A stretch of DNA of 64,000 nt. Source: Arcobacter arenosus (GTDB taxonomy: Bacteria > Campylobacterota > Campylobacteria > Campylobacterales > Arcobacteraceae). Shown here in pieces: positions 18,959 to 28,382 of the stretch (position 1 is its first letter; each line of letters opens with the position of its first letter). The stretch covers positions 372,001 to 436,000 of the forward strand of contig NZ_VANU01000002.1 of NCBI RefSeq assembly GCF_005771535.1, in the 5' to 3' direction. The notes under the pieces were generated by a model, which was not told the origin of the DNA, searched no databases, and saw only the letters and a program-made list of their open reading frames with translations. A program made the translations under genes and the position numbers.

Positions 18959-21406
18959 ATGCAAGTTGAGATTTCAAGAAGAAAATTTCTTCAAGGTACA
19001 GTTGCCTTATCAGTTGTAGCTGCATCAACTTCTGCACTTTCAAGTACAAAAACACATGAAGAACCAAATAGTTTTGGAACATCAAAAACTTCTTTTGATA
19101 AAAACAAAATCACACAGGTTCCTACTTTATGTGAAATGTGCGTGAATAAATGTGCAGCTTATGCAGTTGTTGAAAATGGTGTAGTTAAAAAGTTAGATCC
19201 AAATCCACATTTCCCAAAATCAAAAAATATGCTATGTGCTAGAGGAAATGCAGGAATTCAAGCTATATATGATCCAGATAGACTTAAATACCCACTTATT
19301 AGAGTAGGTGAAAGAGGTGATGGTAAATATAAAAGAGTTACTTGGGATGAAGCTTATGATTACATCACCGAAAAAATGGTTAAAATTTTAGACGAAGAAA
19401 AAGACAATAGATCTACTATAGGATATTGTGCTGGTGAAGGTATGGCAGAACATACTTATAAAACATTTATGTTTGATAAATTAGGTTCAACTAACTTTAT
19501 AAACCATGCTTCTATTTGTCTTCAAACAACAGTTTCAGGATATGCACTTACAATTGGTGGATATGGTCAAGCTGATTTAGAAAATGCTGAATATGTTATT
19601 ATGGCTGGAGCAAACAGAGCTGAGGCGATAGTAACACCTGATACAATGGATATTTTTAAAAGAACAAAAGGAAGAGGAGCAAAACTAGTAGTTGTTGATC
19701 CAAGATTCTCAAATACTGCTGCACATGCAGATGAGTGGGTTGCAATTGAAGTTGGTACTGACTTAGCTTTAGTTTTAGCAATGACACATGTAGTATTAGA
19801 AGAAGAACTTTATAATAAAAAATTTGTTGGATTAAACTTTAATGGTTTTGAAGAATATAAAAAACATATTTTTGAAAGTGGTTATACTCCAGAATGGGCT
19901 GAAAAAATCACTGGTATAAAAGTTGCTCAAATTAAAAAAATGGCAAGAGACTTTATGCATTATGCACCAAGATCTATTTACTATCAAGGTAGAAGAACAG
20001 CTTGGAGTAAACAAGACTTCCAATTAAGACGAGCTCAAGCTATTTTTACTGCATTAGGTGGAGGAATTGATAGAGAGGGTGGAATTGTTTTTGGTAAAAA
20101 ACTACCACTTGGAAGTCATACTGTAAATGCTCCAATGTATGCTAATCCAAAACCAAGAATTGAAAAAGATGCAGCAGCTGTAATTGGTGGATCTGGTTCA
20201 TGGATTGCTTGGAGAAATATGGTGCAAGAAGGTAAAACTCCATATCCAATTAGAGCAATGTTTATTTATAAACAAAATCCAGTTTTATCAGTTCCAAATA
20301 GTAAAAAAACTATTGAAATGTTCAAAAAAATGGATTTAGTTGTTGCAATTGACACAATGCCAAGTGATAGTGCAATTATGGCAGATGTTATTTTACCAGA
20401 GTGTACTTATTTAGAAAGAGAAGACCCTGTTAAATCATTTGGTGGTACACAACCTTCAATTGCATTAAGACAGCGTGCCGTAAAACCAATGTATGAGACT
20501 AAACCGGTAATTGAAATAGTAAGAGGATTAGGTAAAAAACTATCTAAACCACTATGGGAAATCTCTAAAAAATATGATGAAGATTTACAAGATGAATTAG
20601 ATGGTTTGTCTGATGAAGAACAAGAAAAATATTTTGAAAAAAATGGTTATAACCTAGCTGATGCATATGAACACTCTCAAGAGGAGATTAATAAACATAT
20701 GGTTGAATCAGTTTATGGTGAAGAAGCATGGCACACATTGAGAGAAAAAGGTGTGTTTTATGTAAATATGGATAAATATTTCAAAAAACTATCAGCAAAT
20801 GAATATGAATGGTATCCAAAACAAAGAAGATTTTATTCAGTTGTAAAAGGTGAGTTTAAATCTGATGTTTTCCATGACACATGTGTTGATGAAAAAGAGA
20901 TTGCTGTACTTAAAAAGAATTTTAAAACACCAACTGGAAAAGTAGAATGTGTTTTACCAAATATGGCAAAAAAAGGTGTTGATGCAATGCCAGTTTGGAA
21001 AGATGATATGTATACTCCAACACCTAAAGGTAAATTTAAATTTATTACTGGAAGACATGCACAGTTTACACAAAATGGTACAGCAAACAATGCGATGTTA
21101 TTAGACTTGATGCCTGAAAACTATTTATGGATTAATAAAAGAGTTGCAAAAGAAAAAGGTATTGAGTTTGCAGATTTAGTAGAAGTAGAGAGTAAAATAG
21201 GGAAAATCCAAATCAAAGCTTACCCAACAGAAAAAATTGGGCCTAACACATTATTCTTTGTACATGGATTTGGAGCTTCTTCTGATGGTTTAACACTGGC
21301 TAAAAATAATGGTGCACCAGACAATATGATTATTGATGATGTAATAGAACCAGTGTTCGGAAGTGCAGCAATGCACGAAACAATTGTTGATGTTAGAAAG
21401 GTTTAA
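18959..21406 (+). CDS. Molybdopterin oxidoreductase catalytic subunit, PsrA/PhsA type
   Basis: An 815-residue bis-MGD enzyme exported by Tat: S-R-R-K-F-L at residues 6-11. The N-terminal 4Fe-4S site is C58-x2-C61-x3-C65-x27-C93. C187 in A-S-I-C-L-Q is the probable molybdenum ligand. With its ferredoxin and NrfD-type partners it matches polysulfide/thiosulfate reductases. The pathway could also run oxidatively. It is longer than well-known PhsA/PsrA (about 760), with an acidic insertion near residues 535-570. Arsenate or tetrathionate reductase are less likely alternatives given the gene set with rhodaneses. Confidence 0.86.
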   Translation: MQVEISRRKFLQGTVALSVVAASTSALSSTKTHEEPNSFGTSKTSFDKNKITQVPTLCEMCVNKCAAYAVVENGVVKKLDPNPHFPKSKNMLCARGNAGIQAIYDPDRLKYPLIRVGERGDGKYKRVTWDEAYDYITEKMVKILDEEKDNRSTIGYCAGEGMAEHTYKTFMFDKLGSTNFINHASICLQTTVSGYALTIGGYGQADLENAEYVIMAGANRAEAIVTPDTMDIFKRTKGRGAKLVVVDPRFSNTAAHADEWVAIEVGTDLALVLAMTHVVLEEELYNKKFVGLNFNGFEEYKKHIFESGYTPEWAEKITGIKVAQIKKMARDFMHYAPRSIYYQGRRTAWSKQDFQLRRAQAIFTALGGGIDREGGIVFGKKLPLGSHTVNAPMYANPKPRIEKDAAAVIGGSGSWIAWRNMVQEGKTPYPIRAMFIYKQNPVLSVPNSKKTIEMFKKMDLVVAIDTMPSDSAIMADVILPECTYLEREDPVKSFGGTQPSIALRQRAVKPMYETKPVIEIVRGLGKKLSKPLWEISKKYDEDLQDELDGLSDEEQEKYFEKNGYNLADAYEHSQEEINKHMVESVYGEEAWHTLREKGVFYVNMDKYFKKLSANEYEWYPKQRRFYSVVKGEFKSDVFHDTCVDEKEIAVLKKNFKTPTGKVECVLPNMAKKGVDAMPVWKDDMYTPTPKGKFKFITGRHAQFTQNGTANNAMLLDLMPENYLWINKRVAKEKGIEFADLVEVESKIGKIQIKAYPTEKIGPNTLFFVHGFGASSDGLTLAKNNGAPDNMIIDDVIEPVFGSAAMHETIVDVRKV

Positions 21407-21408
21407 TC

Positions 21409-21972
21409 ATGGCACGATATGGAATGGCTTTAGATTATAAAGATTGTATAAATTGTAAAGCTTGTGAAACAGCTTGTAAAGAAGAAAACGGAATTTTATT
21501 AGGTGCTGAGAGCCATAGAATTTGGGTAGGAACACATGAGATTGAAGGGGAGTTTCCTTTCTTAAATATCTCATCAGCAAATTTTATGCCAAGCCAATGT
21601 CAACAATGTGAAAATGCACCATGTCAAGATGTATGCCCAACAAATGCAACATTCTATGATGAAAATGGTGTGGTTAGAGTTGACCCTGAAAAATGTATTT
21701 TATGTACTTACTGTATGACAGCATGTCCTTATGATGCAAGATATGTAGATGATAGAACAGTTACAGTTGATAAATGTAATTTCTGTGCAGATACAAGAAT
21801 TGCAAGAGGTGAAACAACAACTGCTTGTCAAAATACATGTCCTACAAAAGTTAGGGTATTTGGTGATTTAGATGATCCAAACAGTGAAATTTCTGAATTA
21901 TTAAGAACTAGAGAACATTTCACTTTAAAAACACATTTAGGTACAAAACCTAAACTGTTTTATTTAACATAA
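21409..21972 (+). CDS. Iron-sulfur electron-transfer subunit, PsrB/PhsB type
   Basis: A 187-residue ferredoxin subunit with sixteen cysteines in four 4Fe-4S binding groups. The first group is C-I-N-C-K-A-C-E-T-A-C near residue 13, then C-Q-Q-C-E-N-A-P-C-Q-D-V-C-P, C-I-L-C-T-Y-C-M-T-A-C-P, and a split C-N-F-C with C-Q-N-T-C-P. It carries electrons between the molybdenum subunit and the membrane anchor. It lies 2 bases after the catalytic gene and 10 before the anchor gene. Confidence 0.94.
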   Translation: MARYGMALDYKDCINCKACETACKEENGILLGAESHRIWVGTHEIEGEFPFLNISSANFMPSQCQQCENAPCQDVCPTNATFYDENGVVRVDPEKCILCTYCMTACPYDARYVDDRTVTVDKCNFCADTRIARGETTTACQNTCPTKVRVFGDLDDPNSEISELLRTREHFTLKTHLGTKPKLFYLT

Positions 21973-21982
21973 GGAGGCTGTA

Positions 21983-23176
21983 ATGAATTTTTTAAGATCA
22001 ATTATTCCTTTTAATGAGGTCTCTTTAAAAGACTTATTTACATTTGAAAAAAGATTTAGTAATGTAACAATGGCTTTATTAACTTTAGGATTGTTAGCTC
22101 TATTTATTGCTGGAGCTGCTATTTATTTTATTGAAGGACACCATTCATACAATGTATATAAACAACACCCTTGGGGATTGATAATTGGTATGTATGTATT
22201 CTTTGTTGTATCAAGTACAGGATTATGTATTATGTCTTCACTAGGACATGTATTTGGTATAAAAGAGTTTGAAATTATTGGTAAAAGAGCAATTTTAGGT
22301 GCAATTGTAACTATTTGTAGTGGTTTTGTTGTAATTGCTTTAGAGATTGGTCACCCAATAAGAATGGTTATTTATAATGTTTTAACTCCAAACTTCACAT
22401 CTGCTATTTGGTGGATGGGTACGTTATACGGATTGTATTTATGTTTTATTATTATGGAATTCATCTTTTTAATGAGAGATGACCATAAATGGTCTAAGTT
22501 CTTTGGACTTGGAGGTTTACTAGTTGGTATTGCGGCACACTCAAATTTAGGTGCTGTATTTGGTTTTCTTATTGCAAGACCCATTGCTAATGGTGTTTTC
22601 TTCCCAATCTATTTTATCCTATCAGCAATGATTACAGGATCATATCTATTATTCTTAATGTATGGATTTAGATATAAAATGGATTTTCCAGAAGAAGTTA
22701 AAGTGATGCTAACTAAATTAGCAAAAATCTTGGGATTATTATTAGCAATATTAATGTTCTTTGAAATTTGGAGAATGTTTACAACAATTTATGGTGGAAT
22801 GCCAGACAAAGCAGAAGCTGCATGGCATATCTTAACAGGACCTAATTTCTTAATTGGTGAAGTATTACTTGGAATGGTAATTCCATTTATTGTAATCTTA
22901 GCTAGTAAAGGAAAAAATATAAAAGGTATGGTTTGGGCATCAGTAACTGGTATGATTGGTATTTTCTTTATGAGATATGATTTAGTTCATGATACACAAT
23001 TAATGCCACTTAACCCTCTTAAATTAAGAGAGTATTCTGTAGCACCTGAATTTATTGAGTATTTTCCATCATTTTCAGAAATTGGAATTGCAATTGGTGG
23101 AATTGGTGTTTGCTTTGTAATGTATTACTTTGCAGAGAAACTATTTAATTTAGATCACGATAAAAAACAACATTAA
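21983..23176 (+). CDS. NrfD/PsrC-family quinol-interacting membrane subunit
   Basis: A 397-residue membrane protein with about nine to ten transmembrane segments, the NrfD/PsrC length and topology, and the family's S-S-T-G-L-C segment in the second helix. It anchors the molybdoenzyme and exchanges electrons with the quinone pool. It begins after an AGGAGG-type ribosome binding site. The order A-B-C is that of psrABC/phsABC. Confidence 0.9.
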   Translation: MNFLRSIIPFNEVSLKDLFTFEKRFSNVTMALLTLGLLALFIAGAAIYFIEGHHSYNVYKQHPWGLIIGMYVFFVVSSTGLCIMSSLGHVFGIKEFEIIGKRAILGAIVTICSGFVVIALEIGHPIRMVIYNVLTPNFTSAIWWMGTLYGLYLCFIIMEFIFLMRDDHKWSKFFGLGGLLVGIAAHSNLGAVFGFLIARPIANGVFFPIYFILSAMITGSYLLFLMYGFRYKMDFPEEVKVMLTKLAKILGLLLAILMFFEIWRMFTTIYGGMPDKAEAAWHILTGPNFLIGEVLLGMVIPFIVILASKGKNIKGMVWASVTGMIGIFFMRYDLVHDTQLMPLNPLKLREYSVAPEFIEYFPSFSEIGIAIGGIGVCFVMYYFAEKLFNLDHDKKQH

Positions 23177-23191
23177 CAGAAAGGATATGTA

Positions 23192-24376
23192 ATGAAAATG
23201 ATTCTTAGAAGTTTAGTAGTAGTTGGTTTATTAACTACAGGTGTTTTAGCAAACGACCCAGGGGCTTTAACAAAGCCTAGTGCAAAAGTACAAAGTATGA
23301 TTGACAAGTTTGGTCTTAAGATGGTTGATTACAACTATGTTAAAGCAAGACTTGGTAAGGGAACAAAAAATACAGCTAGTATAGTTTTAGTTGATGCTAG
23401 ACCAGCTAAAAAATATATGGGTGGAACAATTCCAAGTTCAATTAACATCCCTGATACTGATTATGCAAATTATGTTGGACAGTTAAAAGATACTCCAAAA
23501 AATAAAGAGATTGTTGTTTATTGTGGTGGATGGAATTGTGGTAAATCTCCAAAAGTAGCAAATATGCTAAAAAAAGATGGATTTACAAATGTAAAATTAT
23601 ATCAAGCAGGTGAACCTGAGTGGAACAAATTAAATTATAGAGAAGTTGGTCTTCCTGTTATTAAAGCAGTACAAGCTAAAAATAGTGGAGTTATTATTGA
23701 TGCAAGACCATTCCCTAAATATTTACAAGAAACAATCCCAGGAGCAATTGCTATTCCAGATACTCAAGTTGAAGAGTTAAAAGGAAGATTTCCTGTAAAC
23801 CATAGTGAAAAAATTATCACTTTCTGTGGTGGATTTAAATGTGCAAAATCTCATATTGTTGCAAAAAAATTAATCTCTATGGGATATAGTGATGTATCTG
23901 TATATGCTGCAGGTATGCCAGAATGGAAAAAAGCTGGATTAGCTACAACTAAATCTGCATCAACAGCTAAAGCGCCTGTAAAAGCAGAAGGACCTAAGTT
24001 TTCTAAAAATGGAGCAAAACTAAGTATTGACGAAGGTGGAGTTGATGGTGAATGGTTCTATGGTTTATATAAAGCTGGTAATGTTCCTTCATATATCCAA
24101 ATTGTTGATATTAGAGATGCAGCTGAATATAAAGAAGGTCACCTAAAAGGTGCTATTAATGTACCAGCTGAAAAAGCAAGCGCTAAAGAGTTTTATGAAA
24201 AACTACCAAAAGGTAAAACTTTAGTATTCCATTGTAGTGCTGGTGGTAGATCTGTAGAAGCTTGGCAAAAATTACAAGGTGCGAAATATGATGTTTCTGA
24301 GATTTTCTATTTTGATGCAAATATAGATTGTAAAGGAACTGAGTGTAAAGTTGAGGTTAATGAACCTATCGGTTAA
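23192..24376 (+). CDS. Periplasmic protein with three rhodanese domains
   Basis: A 394-residue precursor with a signal peptide cleaved near residue 20. Three sulfurtransferase domains lie in series. Domain one (about 45-155) has C111 in C-G-G-W-N-C-G-K, domain two (about 160-250) has C212 in C-G-G-F-K-C-A-K, and domain three (about 280-390) has C348 in H-C-S-A-G-G-R. All three active-site cysteines are present. The first two loops carry a second cysteine five residues later (C116, C217). Coming last in the PsrABC-type operon, it probably carries polysulfide or sulfane sulfur to or from the molybdoenzyme, like Wolinella Sud. That role is inferred. Confidence 0.87.
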   Translation: MKMILRSLVVVGLLTTGVLANDPGALTKPSAKVQSMIDKFGLKMVDYNYVKARLGKGTKNTASIVLVDARPAKKYMGGTIPSSINIPDTDYANYVGQLKDTPKNKEIVVYCGGWNCGKSPKVANMLKKDGFTNVKLYQAGEPEWNKLNYREVGLPVIKAVQAKNSGVIIDARPFPKYLQETIPGAIAIPDTQVEELKGRFPVNHSEKIITFCGGFKCAKSHIVAKKLISMGYSDVSVYAAGMPEWKKAGLATTKSASTAKAPVKAEGPKFSKNGAKLSIDEGGVDGEWFYGLYKAGNVPSYIQIVDIRDAAEYKEGHLKGAINVPAEKASAKEFYEKLPKGKTLVFHCSAGGRSVEAWQKLQGAKYDVSEIFYFDANIDCKGTECKVEVNEPIG

Positions 24377-24395
24377 TTATTAATATTTTTACTTA

Positions 24396-24431
24396 TTAAA
24401 AAGGGAAGAGTTTAGGCTTTTCCCTTTTTTT
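24396..24431 (+). terminator. Terminator after the sulfur operon
   Basis: AAAAGGGAA pairs with TTCCCTTTT over a loop of about 13 bases, followed by a T run. It lies 20 bases after the rhodanese gene. Confidence 0.85.
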
Positions 24432-24464
24432 ATTTCTTATTTGATACTAAAAAAGTATTAGACA

Positions 24465-24500
24465 TAAAAAAAGGGCTGAAGTAAAACTTCAACCCTTTTG
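24465..24500 (-). terminator. Terminator after rplT
   Basis: On the minus strand AAAAGGGTTGAAG pairs with CTTCAGCCCTTTT, with one G-T pair, over a TTTTA loop, and is followed by a T run. It lies 20 bases downstream of the L20 stop. Confidence 0.87.
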
Positions 24501-24520
24501 TATTATTTGCAAATTTATAA

Positions 24521-24880
24521 TTATGCTGCTAATGCTTCTTTAGCTTTTACTACAAGTGATGAGAAACCTTCAGCATCATTGATAGCCATATCAGCTAATA
24601 TTTTTCTATCAAGTTCAATGTTAGCTAATTTTAAACCGTTCATGAATCTTGAATAGTTAATATCATTTAATCTACAAGCAGCATTGATTCTAACGATCCA
24701 AAGCTTTCTAATATCTCTTTTTTTCTGTCTTCTATCTCTGTAAGCATATACTAATGAATGCTCTAATTGTTCTTTTGCTTTTCTAAAGTGTTTTCTTCTT
24801 CCTGAGAAAAATCCTCTAGCTTGCTTTAAAACTTTTTTGTGTCTTCTTCTTCTAACTACACCAGTTTTTACTCTAGGCAT
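24521..24880 (-). CDS. rplT: 50S ribosomal protein L20
   Basis: A 119-residue basic protein of standard L20 length, starting [15 protein letters not shown], with the [20 protein letters not shown] block near residue 50. It is a large-subunit assembly protein that in many bacteria represses its own operon. AGGAAACG precedes the ATG. It lies 119 bases after rpmI, an unusually long gap for this pair. Confidence 0.97.
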   Translation of the reverse strand: MPRVKTGVVRRRRHKKVLKQARGFFSGRRKHFRKAKEQLEHSLVYAYRDRRQKKRDIRKLWIVRINAACRLNDINYSRFMNGLKLANIELDRKILADMAINDAEGFSSLVVKAKEALAA

Positions 24881-24999
24881 ATCGTTTCCTTTCTTTACTC
24901 TATTTATTTAATAGGTGTCGACAACTCTTCCATAAATTGGTGGGTCGAACTTGTCCATTTTTTAGATGGAGGGACTAAAAATTAAGTTTGTTTACTTAA
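24881..24999 (-). other. Structured rpmI-rplT spacer, possible L20 autoregulatory leader
   Basis: This 119-base spacer is less AT-rich in its middle than nearby spacers. On the minus strand it opens with ATTAAGT/ACTTAAT arms (spanning 24981-25000, at the rpmI stop). It then has TCCAT/ATGGA arms and a GTTCGACCC stretch that recalls an rRNA or tRNA loop, and further on a GTCGAC palindrome. L20 is known to regulate infC-rpmI-rplT through RNA elsewhere. The assignment here is inference. Confidence 0.35.
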
Positions 25000-25197
25000 T
25001 TACGCTTTGTTTAACATTAATTTAACTCTACCAGCATCAGTGCTAGCAACAGTTTGTGGTCCTCTAAGATTTCTTTTTCTCTTTTGAGACATTTTTGTTA
25101 AGATGTGGCTTCTAAAAGCTGATCCTCTTTTGATAGAACCATTCTTTTTTACTTTAAATCTTTTTAAAGCTCCACTGTTAGATTTCATCTTTGGCAT
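25000..25197 (-). CDS. rpmI: 50S ribosomal protein L35
   Basis: A 65-residue basic protein starting [15 protein letters not shown], with the [16 protein letters not shown] motif of L35. AGGAAC lies before the ATG. It sits between infC and rplT in the conserved order. Confidence 0.97.
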   Translation of the reverse strand: MPKMKSNSGALKRFKVKKNGSIKRGSAFRSHILTKMSQKRKRNLRGPQTVASTDAGRVKLMLNKA

Positions 25198-25327
25198 CGT
25201 ACAGTTCCTTTCTTATAAATTTGCATTTTCAATTAAAAAATATTTTAAATATTGAAAAAGTGTGAGATTTTACTTAAAATTTGCTTTATTTAAGTTTAAA
25301 TGAATTGTTTTGGAGTGTTTTAAAGTA

Positions 25328-25358
25328 TGAAAAAGAGAGAGTAGATTCTCTTTTTCAT
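25328..25358 (-). terminator. Hairpin between infC and rpmI (terminator or attenuator)
   Basis: TGAAAAAGAGA and TCTCTTTTTCA are exact reverse complements over an eight-base loop, starting three bases after the infC stop. On the minus strand the second arm carries five T residues but the tail after it is mixed, so termination may be partial. It would uncouple infC from rpmI-rplT. Confidence 0.6.
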
Positions 25359-25360
25359 TT

Positions 25361-25897
25361 TTAGTTTTTACTATGTTCACCTTTTGGTGTTACATACATA
25401 TTTACAAATCTTCCCTCTTGTTTAGGTTCTGATTCTCTTTGTCCGTATTCTTCAAGCATTGGCCATACTCTTTCAAGTACTTCTGCTCCAGCTTCAGGAT
25501 GAGCCATTTCTCGCCCTTTTAGAAAAACCCTACATTTTACATGATAACCTTTTTCAAGGAATTCAATTGCATGTTTAACTTTATAGTTAATATCATTTTC
25601 TGCAATTTTAACAGAAAACTTAACCTCTTTAACAACAATGATTTTTTGTTTTTTCTTAGCTTCTTTTTGTTTCTTTTCTTGTTGGTATTTAAACTTACCA
25701 TAATCCATAATTTTAGCAACTGGTGGTTTTCCATCAGGAGCAATAAGAACTAAGTCTAAACCTAGATCATCTGCAGTTTGTTGTGCATCTTTTGTTGATA
25801 TAATACCATAGTTAGTACCATCATCCCCCATACATCTTACTTCACTTGCAGTAATGTCTTCATTCATTATTGCTTCTTGTTTTTTCCCTCTACTCAA
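25361..25897 (-). CDS. infC: Translation initiation factor IF-3
   Basis: A 178-residue IF-3 of normal length, with [22 protein letters not shown] at the domain junction and the C-terminal [13 protein letters not shown] segment. The best start is TTG at 25897, with GGGAG six bases upstream and a TTGA overlap with the thrS stop. An internal ATG ten codons in would lose this site. A non-ATG start is known for IF-3 in other bacteria, where it permits autoregulation by start-codon discrimination. Confidence 0.95.
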   Translation of the reverse strand: MSRGKKQEAIMNEDITASEVRCMGDDGTNYGIISTKDAQQTADDLGLDLVLIAPDGKPPVAKIMDYGKFKYQQEKKQKEAKKKQKIIVVKEVKFSVKIAENDINYKVKHAIEFLEKGYHVKCRVFLKGREMAHPEAGAEVLERVWPMLEEYGQRESEPKQEGRFVNMYVTPKGEHSKN

Positions 25898-27702
25898 ATT
25901 TTGCTCCCATTATTTATATCGTTTAACATTTTTATGAACTCTTCTTTGCTCATATTTGATTGCTCTCTTTTTCTTCTATCTCTAAGAGCTACAGTTTTAT
26001 TTTCAACCTCTTCATCACCAAGAACTAAAATCATAGGTACTCTTTTTTTCTCTGCCATTCTAATTCTTTTATTTAATGATTCATTCATATCAAAAACTTC
26101 TGAATCAATTTCATCATAAAGTAATTCTTTTTGAATCTGTTTTGCATATTCAACATGTGTATCTGCAATTGGTACAATAATTACTTGTGTAGGTGCAATT
26201 ACAAATGGGAATTCTCCCGCTGTATGTTCTGTTAAAATACCAATAAATCTTTCAAATGAACCAAGTATAGCTCTATGAATCATAACTGGTTGTTCTTTTT
26301 CACCTTTATCATTGATATATTCCATCTCAAAAGATGTTGGTAAATTCATATCAACTTGAACAGTACCACACTGCCATTTTCTTCCAATAGCATCTAGAAT
26401 TTTAATATCGATTTTAGGACCATAAAATGCTCCTCCACCTTCATCAATTCCATATTCTAAACCTTCTGAATCAAGTGCATTCATTATAGCTTGCGTTGTT
26501 GTTTCCCAGAATTCATCTGAACCAATAGCTTTTTTAGGTTTTGTTGAAACTTCCATTTCATATTTGAAATCAAATAGTTTCATTAATGAATCAACAAATT
26601 CAAGTACATCAATAATAACATTTTTAACTTGCGATGGTAAACAGAAAATATGTGCATCATCTTGAGTAAACTCTCTTACTCTAAATAATCCATGCATTGC
26701 CCCACTTAATTCATGTCTATGAACAACACCATATTCAAAAAATTTCTTTGGTAAATCTTTATATGATACTAAGTCATTTTTATAAATTTGAATATGACCA
26801 ACACAGTTCATAGGTTTGATACCATACTCTTGCTCATCAATAGTAGTGAAATACATATTTTCTTTATAATTAGCATAGTGACCAGATTTAACCCATTGAT
26901 TTGCTTTTAAAATCTCTGGACCACGTACAGGCTCATAACCTCTTACTCTATGTGCTTTATAAAGAAGTCTTTCAAGTTTCCCTCTAAGTCTTGCCCCATT
27001 AGGAAGCCATAAAGGAAGTCCTGCACCTATATCTTCATTAAAAGCAAATAGTTCAAGTTCATTTCCAAGTTTTCTATGGTCTCTTTTTTTAGCTTCTTCA
27101 AGCATTTTTACATAGTCATTTAACTCTTTTTTATCAAAAAATGCAATTCCATAGATTCTTGTGATCATCTCATTTTCTTCATCACCACCAAGATAAGCTC
27201 CAGCTACACGTGTAAGTTTAAAAGCTCGAATCATTCTTGTATTTGGCAAATGAGGTCCTCTACAAAGGTCTTCAAAATCACCTTGTTTGTAAACTGTTAG
27301 CGTATCATCAGTAATATTTTTTAATACAGCTTGTTTTAATTCATCATTAGCAAATTTGTTTTCAATCTCTTCTCTAGATTCTTGAAATCTTTCAATAGGA
27401 AGTTTTCTATTGGCGATCTCTTTCATCTTCTTTTCAATGGTTGGAAGATCATCATCCGAGATTTTTGAATCTACTTTAAAATCGTAATAAAACCCTTCTT
27501 TTACAACAGGTCCTACAAAGAATTTTGCTTCAGGATATAACTCTTTGATAGCTTGCGCCATCATGTGAGCACATGAGTGTCTAAGAATCTCTAGAGACTC
27601 AGGCGAATTATCAGCTTTAATTTCATCACCAGTGATGTTTAAAGCTTCAGCAGTCTGAAGGTCATATATATTTCCTTCACTTAAAACACCAATTTGTTCC
27701 AA
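25894..27702 (-). CDS. thrS: Threonyl-tRNA synthetase lacking a TGS domain
   Basis: A 602-residue class II synthetase. The editing domain has H-S-C-A-H near residue 43 and a further site in D-L-C-R-G-P-H. The catalytic core has the zinc cysteine in M-N-C-V-G-H, the motif 2 region [16 protein letters not shown], and an anticodon-binding C-terminus. It is about 40 residues shorter than the E. coli enzyme because the N-terminal TGS domain is nearly absent, as in other Campylobacterota. It heads the thrS-infC-rpmI-rplT cluster. Confidence 0.96.
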   Translation of the reverse strand: MEQIGVLSEGNIYDLQTAEALNITGDEIKADNSPESLEILRHSCAHMMAQAIKELYPEAKFFVGPVVKEGFYYDFKVDSKISDDDLPTIEKKMKEIANRKLPIERFQESREEIENKFANDELKQAVLKNITDDTLTVYKQGDFEDLCRGPHLPNTRMIRAFKLTRVAGAYLGGDEENEMITRIYGIAFFDKKELNDYVKMLEEAKKRDHRKLGNELELFAFNEDIGAGLPLWLPNGARLRGKLERLLYKAHRVRGYEPVRGPEILKANQWVKSGHYANYKENMYFTTIDEQEYGIKPMNCVGHIQIYKNDLVSYKDLPKKFFEYGVVHRHELSGAMHGLFRVREFTQDDAHIFCLPSQVKNVIIDVLEFVDSLMKLFDFKYEMEVSTKPKKAIGSDEFWETTTQAIMNALDSEGLEYGIDEGGGAFYGPKIDIKILDAIGRKWQCGTVQVDMNLPTSFEMEYINDKGEKEQPVMIHRAILGSFERFIGILTEHTAGEFPFVIAPTQVIIVPIADTHVEYAKQIQKELLYDEIDSEVFDMNESLNKRIRMAEKKRVPMILVLGDEEVENKTVALRDRRKREQSNMSKEEFIKMLNDINNGSKI

Positions 27703-27812
27703 TAATTTCCTTTTTTTAGTTTATTTTTCGTAAATTTGCTACATTTTATCTTAAATGAACTTAAATTTATTCTTAAGTGTTATTTTTCAATATATTTTTG
27801 ATAGAATTAACT

Positions 27813-28325
27813 ATGATTTTAAACTTATCAAAAATAAAAACTGAGAGCTTACTATTGTTTTGTAAAGATTTAATTGCATCTTATAAAGATAAAGATGAAA
27901 TTATTTTTGAAATTGATGAAGATATAAATAGATATATTGATGATATTTCAAATGAGATGTATAAACAAATTGAAAAATGTACCTTCCCAAATGAACACTA
28001 TATAGCAAATAGAAACCATTATAGAATTAAAGCAGTTTTACAAAGCTACAATTTCATAAATAAAAGAGTTTCAAAAGAACTTGAAGGTGGAAAACTTTTT
28101 AATCCTGCAATGTTATATTTTTCTATGCTTGCGGTTTGGTTTAAAGAATTAGATAAAGAATCAAAATCAAAAGAATATATCTACTTTACTATATATCCAT
28201 ATGCAAATGTATATGATAAGTTACTTGTAAATATAAAAGATGAAAAATTTAAAAGATTAAATATTGAGATGATTGAATTAGCTGAAAAAGTTGTTTTTGA
28301 TTTAGATAAGATTTCTTTTAGATAA
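27813..28325 (+). CDS. Hypothetical cytosolic protein
   Basis: A 170-residue protein from the ATG at 27813. A GTG at 27777 would add 12 hydrophobic residues, and neither start has a strong ribosome binding site. The sequence is charged, mainly helical, with no signal peptide or recognised catalytic motif. A conserved-looking centre around F-I-N-K-R-V-S-K-E-L-E-G-G-K-L-F-N-P-A-M contains aromatic clusters. It is divergent from thrS and ends at a bidirectional terminator shared with the outer-membrane protein gene. No function assigned. Confidence 0.6.
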   Translation: MILNLSKIKTESLLLFCKDLIASYKDKDEIIFEIDEDINRYIDDISNEMYKQIEKCTFPNEHYIANRNHYRIKAVLQSYNFINKRVSKELEGGKLFNPAMLYFSMLAVWFKELDKESKSKEYIYFTIYPYANVYDKLLVNIKDEKFKRLNIEMIELAEKVVFDLDKISFR

Positions 28326-28339
28326 AAAGTTTAATAGGA

Positions 28340-28369
28340 AAATAAAAAGAGGAGAACCTCTTTTTATTT
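28340..28369. terminator. Bidirectional terminator
   Basis: AAATAAAAAGAGG pairs perfectly with CCTCTTTTTATTT over an AGAA loop, between two convergent genes. A and T tracts in the arms let it work on both strands. Confidence 0.88.
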
Positions 28370-28382
28370 TGTATATACATTT

